A DNA stretch of 64,000 nucleotides from Prorocentrum cordatum. Its lineage: Eukaryota > Sar > Dinophyceae > Prorocentrales > Prorocentraceae. Made by a program: the position numbers and the translations under genes. The stretch covers positions 17,501-81,500 of the forward strand of contig CAUYUJ010000665.1 of NCBI GenBank assembly GCA_963575745.1. The letters are read 5' to 3'. Every line of letters starts with the position of its first letter. The stretch's first letter is position 1. The notes beneath the pieces are model-generated. The model made no database searches and was not told the origin of the DNA. It was given only the letters and a program-made list of their open reading frames with translations. Positions 21,491 through 31,140 of the stretch are shown here, piece by piece.

Positions 21491-22027
21491 CTAGCACTGC
21501 GTTCTCCACTTCTGCGCTCGTTCAACCGGATATGGCGCCATGACTCGCCCGGCAACTCCACGCGCGTCAGTGGTCTCGCCCATCTCGACGCTGTAGCGTC
21601 CTGGCCCAGGTAGAGGCCGCCCTAACACGTGCGCGGGACCCCCCGCGCCTCCCGCCCCCCCCTGACCTGGGGCGACTTCGACGGCGCCAACCGGGACGGC
21701 GTGCTGCGATGCGACGCTTTTAACCGCATGCGTAACATTCCCTCTCACTGATCGGCACAACTCCTCCCGCGCCGCCCCCATTCTATCCTGGGGATTGGCC
21801 TCCTGGGTAACCTCCTGAGGCGCGCCCCTTGTAGCCTCCGTTGAAGCAACCCCCTGGCCGCCCCTTGGCGCCCCGGCGCCCTCCTTTGCATCCCTCCACC
21901 TGCGCTCGGCACCCGCGCACACTCCTGTCACACCACCTTTTCCTCCGGCGGTGCCCTTCGCGGCGCAGTCATCGGCGATGGGCCCGGATCGACCAAACAT
22001 GTAACATGGGCCCTCTACCTTTGCCAC
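21491..22027 (-). pseudogene. Gag zinc-knuckle remnant and linker
   Basis: Frame of 179 codons starting near a degenerate CCHC knuckle: PCYMFGRSGPIADDC. A normal knuckle is CX2CX4HX4C. Here the second Cys is Phe and the His is Pro, while the first and last Cys (22004-22006, 21965-21967) are kept. A Gly/Ala/Arg-rich linker follows. Position fits Gag upstream of integrase. No protease motif was recognised between this and the integrase. Confidence 0.6.
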
Positions 22028-22228
22028 ATTCCTTTGCTATCTTCGTTCGCGTCGCCCCCCCCCCACCCCCCCCTCTCATGTCTCACCCGTTCCAAGTGCA
22101 CCTGCTTCCACCTTCGCCCTAATGACCAGACTGGTTCACGCCCGTGCACCACCCCCCAGCATCTTCATCGCTAGCTTGGCCGACACTGCACGACGAAATG
22201 TTGCACCATTTTTGCTGCGCATTGTCAG

Positions 22229-22813
22229 CTACATTGCATTGCCCCCCCCCACCCCCACCCCCACCCCCCTGACCTTAATATTGGGCACATGGCAAAGGTC
22301 CCTTGGCGCCCCCCCCAGGGCTCGCGACAGAACGTTGCACCGCCGAGCCGTTTCGACGAACCCGGGACCGCAGCCAATGTTAAGATTGGGGGGAGGGGGG
22401 GGGAAGCGAACATCCATTGCAAAATCGGCTCGCTCTATTGACAACACCAGGTGGTGCAACATTTTGTCCATGTACCGCATCGATGGAGCCGTCGCCCTTC
22501 GCGTCGGCGCCAAGTCTTTTCTGCCCGACCCAGCCCGCGCACTCGACGATGAAGAAGTCCTGGGAGCTGGCAGTGTTCAACGATTCGGCGCCTTGAAAGC
22601 AGCGACCCTGAACGGCAAGCGCAATGAGCACGCACGCTTCCCACGGGACTCTACCAGCGCACCCCATTGTTCCTGCGTCGCCACGTCGTTAACCTTCTTG
22701 GGCTTTTCTGGAGCCACGGCCAGGTTCACTTCGCGTGACAATGTGGCTCCTGCAACGGCCGAATACCAGTTATAAATGTTCGGATACGTCAGTAAGCCGT
22801 TTCCCTCGTGCAA
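22229..22813 (-). pseudogene. Unassigned ORF remnant with one stop
   Basis: One minus frame of about 195 codons interrupted by one stop near 22575. It reads NIYNWYSAVAGATLSREVN early and MRYMDKMLHHLVLSIERADF later. No domain recognised. It may be the Gag part of the copia element, or unrelated. Confidence 0.3.
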
Positions 22814-23099
22814 ACCATTGAGTTGCCCCCGTGGCCCAATTTGTCACGTAACAAATACCAGATATCCTTGTCCAACTTTGCATACTCGTCTTCATCGAGC
22901 CCGCGTTCTCCTTCAGCGTCGTCTTTTTGTCTCGCGCTTGGGTGCATTCGCTCAGGGTTACCCCCCCGCTCGTACTCTTTACCAGATCGTCCTCGTCGTC
23001 ATCGGGCAAAGCCCCGTCCATGGCTTCAAGTTGGCTGCTCAAATATTTCAGGGTTTTCCGATATCCGTGCTTTACTCGGGCGAACGCGCTCAACAACAT
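22770..23099 (-). CDS. Unassigned ORF segment, acidic and Thr/Lys-rich
   Basis: 110 codons on the minus strand. It contains RKTLKYLSSQLEAMDGAL, an acidic PDDDEDD stretch, and SWTRISGICYVTNWATGATQ. The composition looks protein-like, not low-complexity. It overlaps the end of the 23090-23896 frame and the start of the 22813 frame, so the three could be one frame-broken reading. No family recognised. Confidence 0.3.
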   Translation of the reverse strand: MLLSAFARVKHGYRKTLKYLSSQLEAMDGALPDDDEDDLVKSTSGGVTLSECTQARDKKTTLKENAGSMKTSMQSWTRISGICYVTNWATGATQWFARGKRLTDVSEHL

Positions 23100-23896
23100 C
23101 CTGCTCCACTCCCTGAACTCGGCCCGGCCATCCGCAAATATGTTGAACTGTTGAACGGCCTTGTGCTCGCCGACTGGCTGTTGCTACCTCCCCTGGCCCT
23201 CGTGCTTCCAGCGGACTGTAAAGCTTCGGCGATTTTGGCAACATGCTCCGACGCGTTCGCTTGGCATTGGGGTCCTGTCCGAACGCTCTCCTTCAAGTTT
23301 TTGAACTGTTCCTCGCCAGACATGTTGCGGCTGATGGCCGAGATCAAAAAGGCATCCATTGCGTAGCTCATCTGTAACAGCGTGACAGCCTTCATCAACT
23401 GTCCTGGTGCCCAGGGTGGCACTGCGCTAGAAGAACAGTCCCATCGTTTCGTGATGGCCTTGACGGCGGTGATTGCATACATGAAAAAGGCTTTCTCGCA
23501 ACTGGCGTTGCATAATTCCGCAAACCGTTTCGTGCTCCAGTTGTACCAGGCCTCTCGGACATCAGATAACGTTACATTGTAACCGGCGTCGTGGCTGCCA
23601 GAGTCCAGTGGGTTCGCTGCGGCGGCCGCCGCTGCCATCTCTGATCTGGAATCTGCGAGGTGAACCACGTGCTCCGCTAACATGAAATCCGAAAATGCAA
23701 ATATCACTTCAGCCACTAAACTTAGCAGCGGCGCGTGTGGCAGCGGTCCACACCCAATCGCACGGCCATGTTCGAACACCTCCTCTTTCTCACCCTCCTC
23801 CTCGTCCTCCTCCTCCTCCCCCTCCTCCTCCTCGTCCCCTCCTCCTCCATTCCTTTTCCTTACAAATAACTCCGCCCTGCCACACCCCGAAGCCAC
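23090..23896 (-). CDS. Unassigned 268-codon ORF with Glu-rich head
   Basis: The N-terminal 45 residues are translated largely from a CCT/GGA array (poly-Glu) and are probably not original. The rest, about 220 residues, has balanced composition with segments such as PLLSLVAEVIFAFSDFMLAE, DVREAWYNWSTKRFAELC, KAFFMYAITAVKAITKRWD and YAMDAFLISAISRNMSGEEQ. It is Cys-, aromatic- and Ala-containing and predicted helical by eye; no signal peptide or known motif. It sits upstream of the copia zinc knuckle on the same strand, so a divergent Gag is possible; a host exon is the alternative. The frame ends about where the 23099 frame begins. Confidence 0.4.
   Translation of the reverse strand: MASGCGRAELFVRKRNGGGGDEEEEGEEEEDEEEGEKEEVFEHGRAIGCGPLPHAPLLSLVAEVIFAFSDFMLAEHVVHLADSRSEMAAAAAAANPLDSGSHDAGYNVTLSDVREAWYNWSTKRFAELCNASCEKAFFMYAITAVKAITKRWDCSSSAVPPWAPGQLMKAVTLLQMSYAMDAFLISAISRNMSGEEQFKNLKESVRTGPQCQANASEHVAKIAEALQSAGSTRARGGSNSQSASTRPFNSSTYLRMAGPSSGSGAGCC
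23780..23862. repeat. CCT trinucleotide array
   Basis: About 80 bp of CCT/CTC with GTC interruptions. Confidence 0.9.
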
Positions 23897-24008
23897 TCGG
23901 AAGGGCGGTCTGGGCGTTTCGCCTTAGACTTCCTTACCACCTACGGTCCTGAAACCTAGAAAGTGGCAACCGGTTCACTGATGGAGGGCGGGCCACTTCT
24001 GGGGTTCT

Positions 24009-24225
24009 CGCCTTAGCGCCGCGCACATTCGTCTTCAAAACTGCAAGAGGGTTTCACGGCTTGAGGGCGGTTCCTCTTCAAAATGTGGCTCTCCCCAGAG
24101 CGCCGCGCACATTTGTCAGAAAAAAGCGCGAGAAGATCACATATTGAGGGCGGCGAATTGTCAAAATGTAGCTCTCGCCTGTGCGCCGCGCAGACTCGCC
24201 CTAAGTGTTGCAAGAGTTCACGGCT
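24009..24225. repeat. About 84-bp tandem repeat, three units
   Basis: Each unit contains a GCGCCGCGCACATTYGTC-like block, a middle region, then GAGGGCGG and TCAAAATGTRGCTCTC. The last unit is partial. The minus strand stays open and reads repeating CARRSGESHI-type peptides. Confidence 0.75.
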
Positions 24226-24539
24226 TCAATGGTTAACGTACGAGAAATGATGTTGAGGAACGGTTCAGGACCACCAGAACGCAACAGTTATGTCGTAGCA
24301 GTGTTGAAATCCCAGGAATGGCGTTCTGGCGCAATTCACGAACGTCAAGACGCAACAATCAGGCTGATTCGCGGCGTTGGGGTCCCCAGAGTGGTGCGGA
24401 CACGCTGAAGGATTCTCAAACGGCTGCCTCCCATCGAGGCACTTCCCTCAGTGGAAGTGAATCCTTGTAGGGGTCTATGAAGAAGGAGTTTGGAGGGAGG
24501 GTGTATTCCAGCATCGTTTATGAGTCTTGGGCTTACACT
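24226..24539. other. No gene seen
   Basis: Mixed sequence between two repeats; no supported feature. Confidence 0.3.
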
Positions 24540-24645
24540 GGTTCTCCTCCTCCTCCTCCGCCTCTTCCTCCTCTTCATCCTACTCCACCTCTTCCTCCTC
24601 CTCCTTCTCCTCCTCCTCCTCCTCCTCCTCCCCTCATCCTCCTCC
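24540..24645. repeat. CTC trinucleotide array
   Basis: CTC repeats with CTT and ATC interruptions. C/T-rich DNA continues to about 24800. Confidence 0.9.
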
Positions 24646-24799
24646 TGATCATCACTCCCCTGCCGATCCCCCGCCCGCCCCTTCCCTTCCCCTCCCCTAT
24701 TCATTCACCCCCTTCTTCCTATTCCGTTTCCCTCCGCCCTCTTCTCCTCCTGTATCCTCTTAATTCCCATCCTCTCATTCCTTTCCTCCTCCACGTCAA

Positions 24800-25343
24800 T
24801 CCCATCTGGTTTCAGTTTGCCTGCTCTAAGCGCGGCGCAACTGGATTGTGCGCGGCCCGACATCACTCCGCAATTCCTGGTCCCGTCTGGCCGCCCGGCC
24901 GCCGGGGCGAGACCTGCAGATGCCGTCAGACTATCCAGGTCTGATTCGACACCCGACTCGGGGAATAGAAAAAGAGTGAGCGCAGTGGGAAAGGACAGGA
25001 AGGGGGAAGTAGAATTGCAGATGTGGCGCGAGCCAACCTAGTTTGCCCTCCTCCCTCTCCCCACTCCCTCGCCCCACTCCTCCCCCTCCCCCGGCCCCGA
25101 GGAGGGGGGCGACGAGAAGGGCGAGGGGGCAGGAGGTAGAGGGAAGAAGCAGACGGGAAGGAAGTGGAAGATGCACTGGGAAGCGAAGGAGGTGCAGGGC
25201 AAGAGCGAACCGGAGAGGAGGGGGGCCCAGATGCAGGAGAGGGGGCCCTACCAGCCCGTCCTCTGGCTCTGGCTCGCGACGGCCTCGAGCTCGGACAGCT
25301 TGCGCCGGCCGTCGTCCTCGCGCCTCTTCGGGGGAGCAGGGAT
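24800..25343. other. GC-rich DNA, no gene; coiled-coil-like minus reading
   Basis: At 25261-25335 the minus strand reads RKLSELEAVASQSQRTG, one of several short heptad-like peptides found beside trinucleotide arrays. No gene boundaries. Confidence 0.3.
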
Positions 25344-25438
25344 GAGGGGGGAGGAGGAGGAGGAGGAGGAGGAGGAGGAGGAGGAGGAGGAGGAGGAGGA
25401 GGAGGAGGAGGAGGAGGAGGAGGAGGAGGAGGAGGAGG
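25344..25438. repeat. GGA trinucleotide array
   Basis: About 30 pure GGA units. Confidence 0.95.
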
Positions 25439-25667
25439 GCTCGGATCTCGCGCGAGGCGGGGGGTATAGCGACCCCTGCCATGCGCCTCGAACGAGAGAA
25501 CAAGCAGCAGGCGGCGAGGCCGCCCTCGGCCCAGCTCGGGTGGCAGGGCCGCCGGAGCCACGGCGGGCGGCGGCGGGCAGGCGGCGATCGGCAGTGTCGA
25601 AGTAATCGCGAGCAGTGCGCTGGCATGCCCAAATATGCTTTAGGTATGTCCTCGTCCAGGTTTTCGC

Positions 25668-26219
25668 ATGCAGTGTGTGCGCCGGTGGTGTTATGATGTC
25701 CGCGTCTCTCGTGTTGTTTGTCCTGTTGTTGTGTCATATGTGTCTCGTGTTGTTTGTTGTTCCTACGTTTTCCAATGTCCGAAACCTGTGTGGCTTTGTT
25801 TTGGTTGTTCTTGTCTGGATACTTTCGAACCGGTTGTTATGATATCCCTGTTCCCTGTTCGTCGTTTCCGTAGCCTCACTGCTCTCGTGTACCAGCTGGT
25901 TTCTTTTGTGTTTCTCGTCTCAGCGGCATCGGTTGCAATCGCGTTGCTTTATTGTCGCCGTGGCGTCTTTTTTTATCACTGGCTACGGAAAAACACACAC
26001 ACACACAAGAAAAAAAATGTGATCAAAAACGCATGGGAGCAACAAGTGGCACGAAAAATGCCAAAACTGAAATCGCAGGGACGCAAAGGGTACAAGGCTA
26101 CGGAAACGAACACAAAAAAAACGATAACACCGCGGAGGGCAGCAAACGGCATGGAAATCGAAAATAATTTAACATCGCAGCAACACAATAGCACAACCTT
26201 CATGGGAAGCAACAGATGA
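25668..26219 (+). CDS. Hypothetical 183-codon ORF in AT-richer DNA
   Basis: ATG at 25668, stop just after 26217. The N-terminal 60 residues are Cys/Val-rich, followed by one plausible membrane segment (LVYQLVSFVFLVSAASVAIALL) cut here to its core as LVSFVFLVSAASVAIALL, and a Lys/Asn/Thr-rich tail. The DNA switches from T/G-rich (to about 25980) to A-rich afterwards, which alone can explain a hydrophobic head and basic tail. No homologue recognised; a chance frame is at least as likely. Confidence 0.2.
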   Translation: MQCVRRWCYDVRVSRVVCPVVVSYVSRVVCCSYVFQCPKPVWLCFGCSCLDTFEPVVMISLFPVRRFRSLTALVYQLVSFVFLVSAASVAIALLYCRRGVFFYHWLRKNTHTHKKKNVIKNAWEQQVARKMPKLKSQGRKGYKATETNTKKTITPRRAANGMEIENNLTSQQHNSTTFMGSNR

Positions 26220-26732
26220 TAACGACCGTAATGAGGGTACCACTTTAAAACACCTTCAAGTAATAAGAAATTCTATTGTGGAATTTCCAATTCCCAGAAT
26301 CACAGTCGATCCTTCCTTGTTTGAAATATTGTGTCACACTGCCGGCCCCCTGCTACGATCATAACATCACTTTTATCATGCGTGTTGTCTTCGAATCCGT
26401 GACGCTGTCTACGCCGTGTCCTCTCACTCCCGTTTGTTTTGCGTTCTGTGCTAGTCAAGTGTTCTGGTAGTCCCGCATCACGAGAGTCGTGTGTTTTTGT
26501 TGCTTGCGCAACGTGTGCAATACGCGAGAGTGGCATGAACGCACGCGTCCCCTGACAATGCCAACTTGGACAATACCTCATCACCAAACTGCAAGAGTCG
26601 GCGCCGCATCACTCGACGCACTGTAAATCGGACTCCCTACGACGAACACATCGTTGAATTTTCGGAACAAACCCACAGCGCGCGTTCACCGAACGAAGAC
26701 AAACGCAATCGACAGAGAACACGGATTACACT
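26220..26732. other. No gene seen
   Basis: Lower-GC sequence before the LINE; no supported feature. Confidence 0.3.
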
Positions 26733-27540
26733 TTAATGTCGAGCACCCTCAAGTTGCCAACGTACACCTCTTGAAAAACGAGCACGCGGTCCTTCGCCCT
26801 CGGCAGCAGATACCAGCACGCTCGCTGGAACGAAACGAAGCGCGTTCGCAGCCGAGGTCGGACACGGCCCTGGCGAGCTCGGCTCGGCCCTCCTTCTCGT
26901 CGCGGGCTTCGAGCAGCAGCCGAGGGCCGACTCTTGAAGCTGCTGCGCCGTCTTACCTTCCACGCGCTGGCTCCAGGACTCTCGCGATTGTTGCTGCGCC
27001 TGCTGACTGGGCTCGGGCCCCGCGATGGCCTCCAACATCGCTGCGAACACGCGGGCGGAGGGTGCTCCGAGCACGTCCAACTCCGCCTGTTTGCCATACG
27101 GCCGCTGCACTCCCACGTGGCTGGCCGCCCCTGTCGCCTCCGTCGTCAAGCAGATGAGATGCGTCGAGACGAGCTAGGCGGCGCGCCATAGGATCCCCGC
27201 CCCTGAGCTCCGCGGCGTTGGATGAGTCCCAGCTTCGCCGCCGTCTCCACCGCGTGGCTCCACGATGTCTCGCGCGGCGCGCTGGCGCCTCTGCGCTGGT
27301 GGCCCGTTTGTTTCTTCTGAGCGAAATCCCCAGGATGGCGGCGCGCGCTCCAGCGACGTGATCGGGCAGGGAATCGAATAGTGGCGCGCGCGTCTGTAGA
27401 TGCCGATGCAATACCGCAAATGCGTCTGCCTCGAACGAGCACAATTGGAACCCACGTAGTTCTAGACGATACAAACGACCCTCCAAAATACCGAGATGAC
27501 ATTTCCACGGACCCCACTCGCAATACGCGTTTGACAACAT

Positions 27541-27771
27541 GCTGCTGCGCGGCACCAACAGACCCATAGACCCGCCACAGCATGGGCACCCGTTGTTCAC
27601 CACCACGGCCACCCACGGGCCACGGAGGCCACGGCAGGCAAGACGATGATACACAGCAGCTTTGAATGAGGAAAACGATTTCAAGCACGTGGCCCCATCC
27701 TCCAGCTCAAACCCGCATGACCACTCCTCTGGCTCCTGCTGCCGACAACGCGAGCATGCCCGGGTCGAACA
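27541..27771 (-). pseudogene. LINE C-terminal zinc-finger region
   Basis: The minus strand reads PEEWSCGFELEDGATCLKSF, FKAAVYHRLACRG and VNNGCPCCGG. This matches the WxCxxC...SFxAxxxHxxxxHG...TNxCPxC arrangement seen after RT in dinoflagellate LINEs. It likely served in RNA or target binding. The C2H2 spacing is disturbed. Confidence 0.7.
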
Positions 27772-28278
27772 GGGCGGTGATTCTGGGGCCCAGCCTGGAG
27801 GCGGGATCGCCGTCGCGGATGCCCCTTGTCGAAATGTCGGAAAGCCCAAGTCATTGGACTTTGACCCGAGTTCAGGACCAAGACGTCTGGAGAAACCCAC
27901 GACGAGCCACGCGTCCTACTTCGCTTCCTTCATCATCCATCTCACCAAGACTTGCCAGCATATCCTCTCGCATACGTTTTGCCCACGGGTTCGCGCGCGC
28001 TGCGACGCCATCCCCGCGCGCCGACGAGCGCAGTGAATACTTGATCTTTCTGATGCGGTGAGCTAGCGATGACCAAATATCGTCGCAGCTGGCGCGCGAG
28101 CTTGCAGCTCGCACGGGGCCATGCGCCAAAAGCCAGCACCTCCAAAATAGTTATCGACTTGTGCTTGACGCGCGCCCCACCGCCCACCTCCTCCCCCTCA
28201 AGGGACCAGAGGAACCCCGAGGAGTGGAAGGCCACGGCCGCGGCACGCCGGCCTCCCTGAAGCCCTGGGAACAATCTA

Positions 28279-28880
28279 CTATGAGCGGAGACATGCGCTC
28301 CTAATATCTAACGCGCGGCTTGTCGGGCGGGCATCGCGACGTTGCCCCGCCTCAAAAACTGGGCGTCGCAGTGCGACCCTGGACCAGAAGACGGGGGTGA
28401 TCTCCTGCTTGGCGGGGTTCTGGCGGCAGCCAATAGATCCCATGACAGCGTCAGACTCCTCTTTCGCCTCCTGGTTCCTGCCTCTTAGCCCCCCCACCCC
28501 CCCCCCCTTCTTTCGCCATTATGACATGCGAGAAGTCGTCTGCCGATTGGCATGTCTGATCCACGGCTCGATTCACAAATGGGCTCTCGATCCTCAACTC
28601 CTCGCCCCACGTGGTTTCTCCATCAGGGCATGGGGCCACCCGCTGACCCCTGCCTGAAATCCGAAGACAAAAAAACGCACCATCGATGGATCACCCATGA
28701 GCGCGCAACAGATAGGCCGCAGCAGGGCGGGCGGGCCCTGCAGACTCGGCAGAGAGACGACAGCCCCCTGATTTCGACGCGGCCCAAAACCCCCAAGGTC
28801 CTCTCGCATAAGCCTCACGCTCACATCACCAAGCTACGACCACCCGACGCCGCCGAAGGCGTTGCTCAGGTCGCGAAAAT
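28279..28880 (-). pseudogene. LINE reverse transcriptase core, degraded
   Basis: Motif A is read as RDLSNAFGGVGWS (about 28876-28840; usual DLxNAFGSV). Next comes CALMGDPSMVRFFVFGF (28720-28660; usual GxLMGDPFMVVxF), then the catalytic block as CQSADDFSHVIMA (28535-28543 for Asp-Asp; usual YADDVS), then GCRQNPAKQEITPVF (usual xGxxQNxxKQExVP). The Asp-Asp is intact but Tyr/Phe before it is Ser, and the blocks are in different frames. Assignment is firm from four motifs in order. Confidence 0.85.
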
Positions 28881-28987
28881 GGCGCGAGCAACTGCGGCCA
28901 ACCTGCCCGGCACGAAAAAGTGCAGCATGCACCGCGATACCTGCGCCACCCTTTCAAGCCCCCCCCCACCACCACAACCACGCATAG

Positions 28988-29028
28988 TGGTTTATATCAG
29001 ATATATAGTTATCTATATATATATATAT
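28988..29028. repeat. TA-rich dinucleotide stretch
   Basis: Imperfect ATATAT repeats inserted within the LINE region. Confidence 0.8.
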
Positions 29029-30096
29029 CATGCGCGAGACGCCTTTGGCAGCGACGAGTGGCCCGCGCACCGCGGCCCCCTCAAAGGTACGAGGCGACGT
29101 CCTGCTCGAAGCCCTACCGCCGCGTGACATGGCGCCCTCTTTCCAGGGCCACGATGCGCCATGACTCGCATGTCTATAAGGAGGGGCGCGCCCAGACGCA
29201 CGCAATCTGACGAGCCCGTCTCCCATTACTCGGCGAAAGAAAAGTGCCTCGCGCATCTGAGGCCGAGCCCAAGTCCTCGGCCTGCAGGCACTACATCATC
29301 TGGAAAGTGGGGTCCACTACCCATTAGTAGCGCGAGAAGCTCCAGTGGTGCTGACCACGGTGGCACTGCTCGCCGTTTTGCTGCTCTGCCCAGTTGTCGT
29401 TGCACTCGGAGAAAGTCACCTTTCGCCGCCTTCCTTTGACTTTCGTCTAGCACCACCGCCGCCGTCAAATCTGCTCGCTGGTTCCTCCACGCGTACCAGT
29501 CGCGCAGCAGTCGCGCGCCCATTCCGCCCTGGTGGCCAGGGAGGCCCCATTGCTGCATCCACTACTCGCTGGTCAGCCCAGCCGCGCGAACTGCAAGGTG
29601 ATGGGCCGCTTGGCACCGAACTTGGCTCCTGCCGCTCTCTGCGATAGCCGATGCACCTCAACGCAGCGTCGTCTGTTCCACTCGTCCCAGAGAGTATCCA
29701 AAACAAGTTCCTGAAAGCTTTGCCAGTGTCAGAAGCGAATATGTTTCATTATCTGAAATAGGGCCTTCAGCTGTACTTCCAGTTTGCCCATCTCTTGTTC
29801 GCTGGTCTCCGTATCAAAATTCGCCCGCTTCTCCATTCTATGTTGTCATAGAGATTCGCGTCGTTCCTTTCGCTGCCGGTATTCTGGGCCATCCTATAGA
29901 GATGCCCGCGTGAAAAACTCCAATCCCACCGTGACAATCAAAGACTCCAAATACTCAAACAACGGATCGGGCGATGCTCAATTCATGGGGTCACTGATGG
30001 TGTCAGCATGCTTCTCCAGGTGAGCTTCCACTTGCGCGGTGAACTGTTCGCCTGTTGCCCAAGAGACAAAGAGAGAGAGCCTCCAGCAGTGTGTCC

Positions 30097-31112
30097 CTAT
30101 CCCACATTATGCCTTTGGCTGCATGCAGGCCACGTGCGCCAGGTAAGCGAAGTTACACATGCAGGGAACGCGGTTTCTACGAATTGTGCTCTAGGTATAT
30201 GTTGGAATCGGCGTCCAGGACGGAGTACTGGGCAACGGGCGTCCTTCAATTGCGTCAGTGTCTGAGGTGTGGCCACAGAGTACACGATCGATGGTATACC
30301 TCCCGCGCCATACCACGCTGCCGTAGCGGATTCCGTCGTTGGAACATATTGAGAATGCTTCTCGAGAAGCTCCCGAAACGTTCGGCCCGCAGTGTGCTCT
30401 CGTCGGGCGCCCGCCGGTAGCAATGCCGATGCCTCTCGCAAAATCGTAATATTTTCCCATCCCATCGTCTAGATACTCTCTCAAAAAATGGGACGCTGCG
30501 AGAGGGAGTAGAGCTCAGAATATGATCAATCCAGTCCGTCAATGCCGTAACCGTCTTCCCATATACCTGCAGTGTTTTCACCGTGGTAAGTCGTGGTGGA
30601 TAGCATGCTCCAACCGCTGTGAAGTCCCACGATCCAGAGGCCACGCGCGCTGCCGATCCTCGTCCAGCGAGATGTGATGGTGATACTTGCAGTCTGCGTA
30701 CATGTTTCTTTCGTATCTTGGCTCCGAAAGAAATCAGCACGCTGGTGGACTTGTTAGTCATGGGGCCCGCGGACGAACCAACATCAATACGCCAGCGTCG
30801 TCCGCTTCGAGGCTGCTCCATCATCTCTTCGGTTCTTCGTTGAGTACCCACCTGCGTGATCGCGTCGAAATTCGAGCATGCCAAAGCTATCTCTTCAATA
30901 GCAGCCCCCGCCGTGGCAGCAAGGGGGCTATAGTGCATCATGCGCCAGACGTGTGACGGCGCCAGGTCGTGTGCCTGCTTTCCACCTGTGGAAGACAACG
31001 CGGCCAGCAAACCGCCTGCCGCCCTCATCGGGCAGTGGCCGTCCGAGGCCTGATCAACTGCGGGAAACTGCAGGACGAGGAGGTGCTCCGATGAAATGGC
31101 GCCTATCGCCAA
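30097..31112 (-). pseudogene. LINE endonuclease (EEP/APE-like) domain, degraded
   Basis: The minus strand reads IEEIALACSNFDAITQVGTQ (usual LQET at the catalytic Glu, here VGTQ), KSTSVLISFGAKIRKKHVRR, HLAGRGSAARV, DFTAVGACYPPR and TDWIDHILSSTPSRSVPFF. In a second frame from 30465 come AGRTFRELLEKHS and AGGIPSIVYSV (usual SRIDYV). One frameshift lies near 30465-30490, and the catalytic Glu and the SRIDY Asp are replaced. Known role of the family: nicks target DNA for target-primed reverse transcription. Here dead. Confidence 0.8.
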
Positions 31113-31140
31113 ACCTGGGCTCGTAGCATATGGGCGACTA

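Larger units (their letters stand above)
16310..22030 (-). mobile_element. Decayed Ty1/copia-type retrotransposon
   Basis: Reading down the minus strand gives a Gag zinc-knuckle remnant (about 22006-21965), integrase core remnant (20480-20170), an extra SPxCTAF-type domain (18878-18267), reverse transcriptase (17800-16934) and RNase H (16780-16310). Integrase before RT is the Ty1/copia (Pseudoviridae-type) order. The coding sequence is split over all three minus frames with many stops, so the copy is dead. No clear LTRs or target duplication seen. The element contains no trinucleotide arrays, unlike its surroundings, and is rich in long C runs on the plus strand. It is a plant-like algal genomic element, not an infectious virus. 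Confidence 0.85.
26733..31112 (-). mobile_element. Decayed LINE with endonuclease, RT and zinc finger
   Basis: On the minus strand an EEP-type (APE-like) endonuclease (31112-30097) is followed by a reverse transcriptase (recognisable blocks 28880-28279), a C2H2-like zinc-finger segment (27771-27541) and a Gly/Arg/Ala-rich tail to about 26733. This order matches non-LTR retrotransposons of dinoflagellates. Frames are broken many times and catalytic residues are lost, so the copy is dead. The 5' end abuts an ATC array at 31141. No poly-A tail or target duplication was recognised. Confidence 0.85.

Noticed and set aside
25867-26106. TCCGTAGCC as a spliced-leader gene or relic
   Set aside because: Only 9 of about 22 leader bases match, with no following splice donor. 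Kept only as an observation.
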